Part shown: piece after piece, positions 10,544-17,326 of the stretch | How positions within the stretch are numbered: the first letter of the stretch is position 1 | Layout: the number at the start of each line of letters is the position of its first letter | Source of the DNA: Paulinella micropora | Taxonomy: Eukaryota > Cercozoa > Imbricatea > Euglyphida | Reading direction: 5' to 3' | NCBI GenBank assembly: GCA_009731375.1 | Contig: BJOX01000348.1 | Location: forward strand, 291,267 to 355,266 | Length of the DNA: 64,000 nt | Made by a program: the position numbers and the translations under genes | The notes under the pieces: model-generated | Seen by the model: only the letters and a program-made list of their open reading frames with translations | Databases searched by the model: none | Told to the model about the DNA's origin: nothing

Positions 10544-11730
10544 ATGGTGTTTGGGAAGGTCTTGAATACACCACAGGATGCGATGCAACACAAGGCGTTA
10601 TACCAACCAATCGAGCTGATGGCGGTGCGGTTGCTAGCTTTAGCGGAAGCGGAACAAATTGTAACCAAACATCGGGAAGCGGCGATCAGAGCGGAGGATG
10701 AGAAGGGGCAGAGGCAATACAAGCACGTGGAGTTCAATGAGGGGACACGGTGCTCTTATACTGCCCGAACGTACCGGTGGGGGTCTCCACGAAACTGTAT
10801 GAAAAATGGCAGGGGCCGTACCAGATCATGAAACAAACAGCGGCTTATAACTACAAGATCCGACACCAACAGTCGAATAAGGAGCAGATAGTCCATGTGA
10901 GGAGGCTGGTTAAGTTTTCGCCTTTCCTATTTGATTATGAGACGGAGAAGGAGGCTCTACAGCGGACAGCGGATCAATTCGGTAATCCGCAGCCTTTGTT
11001 AACCCGGTCTCAGAGGGCGGAGGAGATCGCGAGATTGAGGGAACAGGTGTCTTGGGAGCAGGACCCGGAAGAGAAAAAGCGGTTGGAGGAGGCTATTGCA
11101 GAATTGGCGACTGGCTCGCAAGAGAAGATTTCTCAGAAACAAAAGAGGGACGAGGAACGGCAGCGGCAAGAGGACAAGAAAGAGGGGTTGGCGGAAGAGA
11201 CTGCAAAGCAGATGGTGGCGCAGGGGCAAGGGGCAAACGTCCAGGCGGATCAGGGGAAGCGGGGACCGGGGAGGCCGCCGATGCCAAAGGCTCCGGAAAG
11301 TTCCATTGAGGTGAAAAACGCGGGAGGACATTGGGTGAACAATCCGGGAAGGATAGATAAAATCAAGTGGAAAAAAGGAAAATTCTACTTGATGCATCCA
11401 GCGGCTAAGGAGGTGAGTGATGACACGATGGATGACCTCTACGTCATGCAGATACTCAGTTTGGGGGGAACATCGAAACATAAAGCGGGGAGCGGAATCA
11501 TGCCAGTGATGCAATTTTGGAGGAGTAGTGATGAGTTGCACGAAGAGAAGGCGAGGAGATTTGATCCGGTATACCTGGAGAAGGGGGGCAAGCACAGAGA
11601 AACATGGGATGCCACCATCAAGTTGGATGACGAGGACCATATCCCATACACCATCCAAACGAGGCAGAGGTTGGTACTGAACATCCCGTTTGAGCTAACA
11701 GAGGAGCGGCGAATACCGGCACATATATGA
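10544..11730 (+). pseudogene. Integrase C-terminus with GPY/F module and long extension
   Basis: Two frames cover this part: 10544-10831, then after a shift near 10750 the frame 10750-11730. The latter starts with VPVGVSTKLYEKWQGPYQI and ends the module with HVRRLVKF, the GPY/F module of Ty3/gypsy integrases. A further ~260 residues follow: a glutamate/arginine-rich helical stretch, then a globular region of about 130 residues containing MPVMQFWRSSDEL and RFDPVYLEKGGK. This last region sits where some gypsy elements carry a chromodomain or another chromatin reader, but I cannot identify the fold. Confidence 0.65.
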
Positions 11731-12284
11731 GACTAGATAGAGGGGTCGGGGTTACCCTTCGAGGTTGTCGGGGCGCCACCAGCAGCGACGGGATCCAGGA
11801 GTAAAAAGCGGCCAACCACGGGGGGTCGTACGACCAGAGCACGAAGACGGGCACAATAACAGAGGTGCGACGGTCGAGGATAGAAGAAGAAAAGATAGAG
11901 ATAGGAGATGAAGAACGAAAAAAGAAACGAAGCGGTAAAATCGGTATAAACGAGGAAAGCGGTAAAAAAAAACATCATATGAGAGGAAAGCGGCAAACAA
12001 AAGCGGAAAAGCGGTATAATCAAGGGTGACAGAGAGGGAAAGGGGGAGAGGATTACATACCTTACTTTCATAGGTACAGTGGGGGGGCACACTAAACCAA
12101 CATGGGTCACACGAGGTATATATCTTGCAAAATATCACGGTCTGTTATTCTTATATGATTATACAGCGGACTATAGCGGTCTATACATATATTACTAAGA
12201 GGAGGACAATGGCGGTTTACAACTATCTTATGACAAGATTTGCGGAATATAGCGGTTTACTGACATATTACATCGGCCTTGCAG
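11731..12284. other. Retroelement 3' non-coding tract, GCGG-rich
   Basis: No gene is seen. The tract repeats AGCGG/GCGG words (for example AAAGCGGTAAAA, AAAGCGGAAAAGCGG, TATAGCGGTCTA) on the same strand as the coding part and becomes AT-rich toward 12.2 kb. It would include the 3' LTR if one survives, but no matching 5' copy was found by eye. It ends at a pyrimidine-rich CCTTGCAG that looks like a 3' splice site for the transposase exon that follows. Confidence 0.45.
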
Positions 12285-12584
12285 ATCTCTACGGAGTACA
12301 AGGATGCAAGTCCTATCCTGGACAGCGCGTGGTTCTTCAGCAGGATTTGGGGACGGACTCAGAGACCGCCTTTAGTGGAACGCTCATCACAAGCCTTCGT
12401 CATCCACATGGTGCAGTGTTGGTTTCCCTTCGGGAAGGAACCAATTCAGCTCTGGATTGGCAGGATACCGTTATGGCTGCATACGAAGCAGGAATGTTCG
12501 TTCGTGGGGACAAGCTAATCTTGGACAACGCAAGGGTTCACACCGCGCGAGATGTTGTAGAACCGCTGAAAGTACTACTGGCAG
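12285..12584 (+). pseudogene. IS630/mariner-type DDE transposase, upstream exon
   Basis: After a CCTTGCAG acceptor-like site this segment reads SLREGTNSALDWQDTVMAAY and then LILDNARVHTA, the second-aspartate region of IS630/Tc1-mariner (DDE_3-type) transposases. It ends with LLAG at a GT (12585). Joined to the exon at 51771 it continues in frame as GVGVELVFLPAYSPEFNPCE, the expected next part of the same domain. The first catalytic aspartate is not here and should lie in an earlier exon, probably separated by the retroelement. As it stands the gene is interrupted by a 39 kb insertion in its intron. Confidence 0.8.
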
Positions 12585-12709
12585 GTATCTTTGCTACCCT
12601 TTACATACATACATACACACATACATACATACATACATGCATGCATACATACATGCAATGCATACATACATACATACATACATACATGCATACATACATG
12701 CATATATAT
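12585..12709. repeat. Transposase intron start with TACA/CATG microsatellite
   Basis: The intron opens with GTATCTTTGC and soon becomes a TACA/CATG tetranucleotide microsatellite. The same microsatellite continues on the far side of the large element (51645-51770) up to a CATGCAG acceptor. The element therefore lies inside the repeat, which hides any target-site duplication. Confidence 0.8.
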
Positions 12710-12728
12710 ATGTAAATATTTTCAAAAG

Positions 12729-12743
12729 AATTGTCGATAGGCC
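12729..12743 (+). other. Terminal motif AATTGTCGATAGGCC, left end
   Basis: This 15-mer lies 19 bases inside the left end. It recurs inverted at the right end (51611-51625) and once more inside the right TIR (49226-49240). It is a candidate recombinase-binding site because it marks both termini; that role is inference. Confidence 0.5.
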
Positions 12744-13154
12744 TGATAAAACAAAATGCCATTTTTGTCCTAGTGGGATAATCTATTGCCTTTTTGTCCC
12801 GTATCCGCGCAGGTAAAAGTGGCATTCGTGATATGCATCCACAACTAGTGTAATACCCGCCTGTGGTGCCACCAGCAGGGTTTTCGCATTTTTTGTGGTC
12901 ACCGGTGCCACCGGTGGTTTTTGTGGTGTGCGGTGGCACCGGACCCGTCCCACAAGTGCGTGTTTTCTGAAAAATAGTATATAAAAATAACGGTTCCACC
13001 GTAAAATTTTTTGAAGCAAGCTGGCACAGTCTGACGGGCGTGTCAGCTAGCTTAGCTCGTGGAGTGTGTGTACTCTCACACACACCACTCATCACAGGGA
13101 TCTGGGGCGTGGCTACACCTGGCACATGGCTACCCCGACGCTGGCTACTCCCCG

Positions 13155-13370
13155 CAATGGCTACCTTGACGATGGATACTACCACCCCCCCCCCCCCCCC
13201 CCCCCCACCCCCCNNNNNNNNNNNNNNNNNNNNNNNNNNNNNNNNNNNNNNNNNNNNNNNNNNNNNNNNNNNNCCCCCCCTACCCTGGCTACCCCGATAC
13301 CGGATACGACCCCCCCTACCCTGGATACCCCGATGCTAGATATCTGGTTACCCCCCCCCCCCCATCCTGG
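13155..13370 (+). repeat. Left copy of 36-bp minisatellite (GYP-coding), gapped
   Basis: Units of the form TACCCTGGCTACCCCGA... read PYPGYPDDGYDP in one frame. Most of the left array is lost in a C-rich assembly gap (13214-13273); the right TIR keeps about four full units at 50985-51195. An ATG-started frame (MATLTMDTTT then the repeats) exists in both copies, so a small repetitive protein is possible but unproven. Confidence 0.6.
13214..13273. other. Assembly gap (60 N) in poly-C
   Basis: The gap lies in the minisatellite of the left TIR, between two C runs. The right TIR suggests that repeat units are missing here. Confidence 0.99.
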
Positions 13371-13404
13371 CCACCATTGCCACCACCCACCAGAAAAAGT
13401 TGCT

Positions 13405-14415
13405 GTCGATACTAGTTGTTAGAAACTAGTCTGTATATCATCTTGTTTCTATCGACTGGCCCGGAAGTTAAAAAAAAGAGGTGACGGGTGGGAGCACCGG
13501 GTGCCCACTACGTAACGGCTAAGCGGAGACTGCCACTTAGCCGTTACATAGTGGACCCCGGATGCCACCTCCCACCAGAAAAGAGTTACGGTCGAGACCA
13601 GTCGTTAGAAACTAGTCCTATATCATCTTGTTTCTATCGACTGGCCCGGAAGGTAAAAAAAGAGGGGGACGGGTGGGAGGGGGGGGAGGGACACCGGGAC
13701 CCACTACGTAACGGCTAAGCGGCGATCGCCACTTAGCCGTTACATAGTGGACGCGGGTGGCCACACCCCCCCCCTCCGCCGGAAAAAAGTTACGGTCGAG
13801 ACCAGTTGTTAGAACCTAGTCTGTATATCAGTTTGTTTCTATCGACTGGCCCGGAAGGTAAAAAACTACGGAAATAGCGGTTGGTGTGCCACTTAGCCGT
13901 TACATAGTGGACGCGGGTGCCACCCCCCCCCCTCCACCTGAAAAAAGTGACGGTCGAGACCAGTCGTTAGAAACTAGTCCTATATCATCTAGTTTGTATC
14001 GACTGGCCCGGAAAGGGAAAAAAATGACGGGGGAATAGCGGGTGTGGGTGTGTGTGTTGGAAAAAAGAAGGCTGGATTCCCGGGAAGTAGCGGAGGGGGA
14101 GAAGTGGCATCATCATTCCCGTGAAGTCTGGACCAGTCGTTGAAAATTAGTCACTATCTCAGAATTTTTAACGACTGGCCCCGACTTTGAATTCCCGGGG
14201 AGTAAGAGGAGGGTGCCACCACTAGCATGTGAAAAAACAAAGTGTGGACCAGTCGTTGGAAATTAATGGTATATCTCAGAATTTGTAACGACTGGCCCCG
14301 ACTTTGGGGGGGGGGGTGTGCTGAATTCCCGGGGAGTAAGCGGAGGGTGCCACCCGTGAAGTCTGGACCAGTCGTTAAAAATTAGTGTATATCTCAGAAT
14401 TTGTGACGACTGGTC
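13405..14415. repeat. Left array of two palindrome families (candidate origins)
   Basis: Family A has arms like CCAGTCGTTAGAAAC and GTTTCTATCGACTGG around an AT-rich centre of about 15-20 bases: 13412-13459, 13598-13644, 13802-13849, 13960-14006. Variants with CCAGTCGTTRAAAATT arms lie at 14133-14178, 14249-14295 and 14368-14413. Family B has arms like CCACTACGTAACGGCTAAGC and its inverse around a 6-bp centre: 13505-13554, 13701-13750, and a half copy at 13889-13910. Both families recur in the right TIR. Compensatory differences between arms suggest the structure is maintained. Paired boxes around AT-rich DNA resemble herpesvirus origins bound by UL9-type helicases, and this element encodes such a helicase. 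Confidence 0.8.
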
Positions 14416-14591
14416 CAGACTTTGGGTGGTTGAGGGGGTGGTTGGGGTGGTGAAGGGGGGCTGTAGCCACTAGGGGGCTAAAACGCAGCAGGTGCGGCAG
14501 GTGGTGCCCCGCCCCCTATTACGGACAACTGGGTTTAGGGGTGGGGGTGCTAAGAATAACAGGAATAACAGAACATGTTTTTATTGAATCG

Positions 14592-15473
14592 CTACAACTC
14601 GCTGAGCTCTCTAGCTAGGCGCTGGAAAAGAGTCCGTAGGCGCCGGTTGAGTTTGTCTTCCACTGCCGTCCAGTACAGGTGCTCGTAGCATCTGTAGAAT
14701 CGCCAGGCTCTGTGGGAATTGCCCTCGTCAACGTGGAGCAGGTCGTCTTCCTCCAGTACCCCGGGGCTGTGGTATCCCAGCCACTCTTTCTGGAATTCCG
14801 CTTCATGGATGGCGGGGTGGTTGGCCAGGGCCTTGTGCTTCTGGCCCCTGCCGTCATACCATTCCTGCCATCTATGGAACGGGCACAGCAGGTAGATGAG
14901 GTTGTAGAGGTCCCCGCGGCGGGCACGGGGTAGGTTCCGCAGAGCCCCCTTGGGTAGCGGGCGGTAGTAAGCAGGGGTCGGCAGGTAGCTGCAAACTAGT
15001 TGGGCACAGACTGCCGCCATGTACTTGCCCAGCCACTTGGCGACCGGGGCATGCAGGGTCCGCAGCTCCAGTGGCAGACTGGGCAAGAGCCAGCCGGCAG
15101 GCCTGTACGGGTCGGTAGGCGCGCTGAGCAGGGCGAGGTCCAGCAAGGAGAGCAGCGAGGCGTCCTCCGGTGGTAGGGCGGTAGCGGCCAGCTGGCTCCA
15201 CGGGTAGGGCTTTACTGCCAGCCGTAGCCGCCGGTCGTTGACGTCCAGCCCCTGGGTGGCAGCCTTGGTCAGCAGTGCGTCCCAGTCGGGGTCCCGGTGC
15301 ACGGGTCGGTCGGCGTCCAGCCGGGCCACGGCGGCCGGGTCACAGGGGGCGGGGCTGTAGCCAGGCGGCGGGGCGAGCGCGGTCAGGCGGCCGCCGGGCA
15401 GGATGGTGCGGCGGCGCTTGGTGGGGCGGGCGGTGGCGGCGGTGGCACCCATGGCGGCAGAATTTCGGCGCAT
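14592..15473 (-). CDS. TIR-borne hypothetical protein, paralogue of the 15989 gene
   Basis: This 293-residue protein has an N-terminal basic cluster TKRRRT and ends with VEDKLNRRLRTLFQRLAREL. The neighbouring divergent gene (15989-16834) ends with VAEVNRRLRVFFQRVRALL, has KRRRLL near its N-terminus and similar length, so the two look like paralogues. The middle contains PYPWSQL, a proline-rich segment and several W/Y-rich helices. No family is recognised. ATG 15473 is used; a second methionine lies at 15452. The gene sits inside the left TIR. Its right-hand counterpart, if any, falls in the 49297-49810 gap, which at 514 N is too short for a full copy unless the gap size is wrong. Confidence 0.75.
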   Translation of the reverse strand: MRRNSAAMGATAATARPTKRRRTILPGGRLTALAPPPGYSPAPCDPAAVARLDADRPVHRDPDWDALLTKAATQGLDVNDRRLRLAVKPYPWSQLAATALPPEDASLLSLLDLALLSAPTDPYRPAGWLLPSLPLELRTLHAPVAKWLGKYMAAVCAQLVCSYLPTPAYYRPLPKGALRNLPRARRGDLYNLIYLLCPFHRWQEWYDGRGQKHKALANHPAIHEAEFQKEWLGYHSPGVLEEDDLLHVDEGNSHRAWRFYRCYEHLYWTAVEDKLNRRLRTLFQRLARELSEL

Positions 15474-15827
15474 TTTTTTGGGGGGGGCTTCCTGGGTCGG
15501 GGCCGATTCGGATTGTGGGCTGGTCGGGGGCAGTCAGTTACTTTTTTGGGCTGGCTTAGGTCGAGGTCGCGACCCGCGCCGTTTGGCAGGTTCAGGCACG
15601 TATTGCCTTTTTGTCCTGCAAAAAAGGCAGTGATATGGGAAAAAAAGGCAGTCGTCGGCCCGGCAGACAGGAGCCGGCCGGACCAGCGGCGCGTGCCCGG
15701 TCGCACGCCTCGGCAGACCAGTTGTCGGCCTTGTCGAGCTCAGACTTGGGTTCCCAAGCGAACCCAAAAGTCCCTGGAGCCGGAACGAACCCATTGCCAT
15801 TTTTGCCCCCACCACTGGCAGTGGTCG

Positions 15828-15880
15828 AATTCGCGAAAATTTACCGCGCCACAAAACACGCTAAATTTCCGCGAAAATTT
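15828..15880. promoter_or_regulatory. E2F-like sites at inner edge of left TIR
   Basis: AATTCGCGAAAATTT (about 15828-15842) and AAATTTCCGCGAAAATTT (15863-15880) resemble E2F/DP sites (TTTSSCGC). They lie 109 bases and more upstream of the ATG at 15989. The equivalent site in the right TIR lies just upstream of the polymerase-helicase gene. Confidence 0.4.
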
Positions 15881-15988
15881 CAGTGCGACTGCAAAACACG
15901 CTAAAGTTTCTTTGTCCCTCTTCCAGTTCGATTTTTTCTTGCTTTAGGTGCCACCGCGCAATTGCTCCTGCCCTACCTGCCAAGGAAA

Positions 15989-16834
15989 ATGATGCTCGCC
16001 CTGCGGAATGAACGGACGACCGCTGGTACGGACGCCCAGCCCCTCAAGCGGCGCCGCCTCCTGGAGCTGCCCTCGCTTACCCGCACTGCCCCCCGCGAGC
16101 CGATGTCCGAACACGCGAAGCAGGCTACGGCGCGTCTCTACTACGACAAGAGGTCTCGAGGGTACGCCCCGGCGAGTGGCATGTTGTTGGACCTGTTGAG
16201 GGAAATGGTTGACATAACCGACCGATCTGTCCGTTTTTCTTGGGCTAAGTACTCCGAAGCCGTGGAGGGTTATTTGATATACGACAAGGAAGGCGGCGTG
16301 ATAGGCTGCTGGGAATACAGAGACAGTCCTCGTGTCCCGTTGTGTTCCGTACTGGATCAGCTGGTGATGACCGCTCCCTCTGAGGGGTCGCTGATGGGCA
16401 GCGTGGCCAGTCTGGTCGCCGCGGAACACAAAGGGCTGTCCCTGCTGGAAGAGGAGTTTAAGATGCCTGTCGTGTTAGTGGAAGTGGTCAGGCAATACGT
16501 CAACCCGGTCTGTTATGACCCGTTGGACCCGCGGACGGCCGGTGCATGGAGTCATCTTGACCCATACGACCAAGCTTGCCTACATGATTATATGTCCTTG
16601 CCCCTCCTTCACGTGCCCGGTGTTGGCATTGGTGAACCGTGGATGGATGAATGGGTTATCGCGAATAGACTAGTACCCCAGCGTGAAACCGAGCGCGACA
16701 TGCAAATGCACAGGAAAACGCTTGCTACCATCCGCGAAAGTAAATACGAGTACTGGGAGGGAACAGTGGCTGAAGTAAACAGGAGGCTCCGTGTGTTCTT
16801 CCAAAGAGTCCGCGCTCTACTGGCCGAGCAGTAA
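15989..16834 (+). CDS. Hypothetical protein, paralogue of the TIR gene
   Basis: The protein is 281 residues from ATG 15989 (a second ATG follows directly). It has an N-terminal PLKRRRLLELPS cluster that looks like a nuclear localisation signal. The middle is acidic and tyrosine-rich, and the C-terminal helix EVNRRLRVFFQRVRALL is shared with the protein at 14592-15473. The pair is transcribed divergently from a shared TIR-edge region with E2F-like motifs. Function is unknown; duplicated regulators near the ends of a viral genome are a reasonable guess only. Stop is at 16834, followed by AAAAATAATTAAAC. Confidence 0.8.
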   Translation: MMLALRNERTTAGTDAQPLKRRRLLELPSLTRTAPREPMSEHAKQATARLYYDKRSRGYAPASGMLLDLLREMVDITDRSVRFSWAKYSEAVEGYLIYDKEGGVIGCWEYRDSPRVPLCSVLDQLVMTAPSEGSLMGSVASLVAAEHKGLSLLEEEFKMPVVLVEVVRQYVNPVCYDPLDPRTAGAWSHLDPYDQACLHDYMSLPLLHVPGVGIGEPWMDEWVIANRLVPQRETERDMQMHRKTLATIRESKYEYWEGTVAEVNRRLRVFFQRVRALLAEQ

Positions 16835-16957
16835 AAAAATAATTAAACTGTCTTTTCCTCTGGTTCTTCGTGCGACAAACACTTGACTTCGTGCAAACGG
16901 GGATGGGCCAACTTGGCCACCTCTCCCCTGAAATCATTGGCCAAATTGGCCCATTTT

Positions 16958-16995
16958 CAAAGAGACTGATGTTTTCATAAATATCGGTCTCTTTG
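16958..16995. terminator. Stem-loop between 15989 and 17060 genes
   Basis: CAAAGAGACTGAT and ATCGGTCTCTTTG form a 13-bp stem with one G-T type mismatch around a 12-base AT-rich loop. Just upstream lie two related GGCCAA-containing words (GGGCCAACTTGGCC and GGCCAAATTGGCCC). The position after a stop codon and before the next ATG suits a transcript end, but a promoter or operator role is equally possible. Confidence 0.45.
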
Positions 16996-17059
16996 ATAAT
17001 TTCCTCGTTTGTTTTTTTTTCTTCGTTGCTTTTAATATCATTGAAAGCGTGGTCGACAA

Positions 17060-17278
17060 ATGCTAGCTGTTTGTCCTACCTGTGGCGCCTGCTTTTTTGA
17101 AGGCCAGTTGTACTGGTCGGGGACTTGTAAAAAGGGTGATCCTCGTGACTTAGCCTCGCTCGTGTGCCGCCCTTATGGTGACGGCGCCTGCATCAACCCC
17201 GCGCGAGACGTCCCCGGCGGAGACACTTGGGCGGAGCGGATGCGCTTCGTGGACAATTTCCTAGACGAGATTCTGTAA
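17060..17278 (+). CDS. Small cysteine-rich, zinc-ribbon-like protein
   Basis: A 72-residue protein begins MLAVCPTCGACFFEGQ, continues to GTCKKGDPRDLASLVCRPYG and GACINPARDVPGGDTW, and ends with an acidic helix. CxxC plus two further cysteines suggests one zinc site. The pattern of a CxxC pair, an aspartate-leucine-alanine stretch, then a C-x-N-P segment looks conserved rather than random, but I cannot name the family. It is followed 48 bases later by the fibre gene on the same strand. Confidence 0.65.
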   Translation: MLAVCPTCGACFFEGQLYWSGTCKKGDPRDLASLVCRPYGDGACINPARDVPGGDTWAERMRFVDNFLDEIL

Positions 17279-17326
17279 AAATAACTAAAAACTTTTTTTT
17301 TCTCTCTTGGTGAGTCAGTAAACTAA

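Larger units (their letters stand above)
1700..12284 (+). mobile_element. Decayed Ty3/gypsy-like LTR-class retroelement
   Basis: The plus strand carries, in order, gag-like charged ORFs, an RGG-rich nucleocapsid-like ORF, a retropepsin-like region, reverse transcriptase-RNase H, an integrase with zinc-binding and DDE residues, and a GPY/F module. RT before INT is the Ty3/gypsy (Metaviridae) order. The frame changes several times (for example near 7200, 9950 and 10750) and stops interrupt the polyprotein, so it is a degenerate copy. I could not find matching LTRs by eye, so both edges are approximate. The 3' edge lies against an exon of a DDE transposase (12285), suggesting insertion into an upstream intron of that gene. 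The copy is strikingly rich in GCGG on the plus strand, including its non-coding parts. Confidence 0.75.
12710..15880 (+). repeat. Left terminal inverted repeat
   Basis: The outer part (12710 to about 14430) matches the reverse complement of 49811-51644 almost base for base, with scattered substitutions. The inner part (about 15660-15880) matches the reverse complement of about 49003-49205. The segment between (14430-15660) holds one gene here but corresponds to an N gap on the right. The repeat contains, outward to inward, a unique end, a 36-bp GYP-coding minisatellite (partly gapped), an array of palindromes, one CDS, and E2F-like sites at its inner edge. Confidence 0.9.

Noticed and set aside
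12601-12816. IHTYIHTYIH-type open frames
   Set aside because: They are translations of the TACA/CATG microsatellite and TIR end.
13405-14415. CRISPR array
   Set aside because: Repeats are palindromes of two families with irregular spacing and no unique constant-length spacers, in a eukaryotic locus with no cas genes.
14679-15947. Several plus-strand frames opposite and beside the TIR gene
   Set aside because: They are GC-rich shadows of the minus-strand gene and the TIR non-coding edge, with no motif or conserved start.
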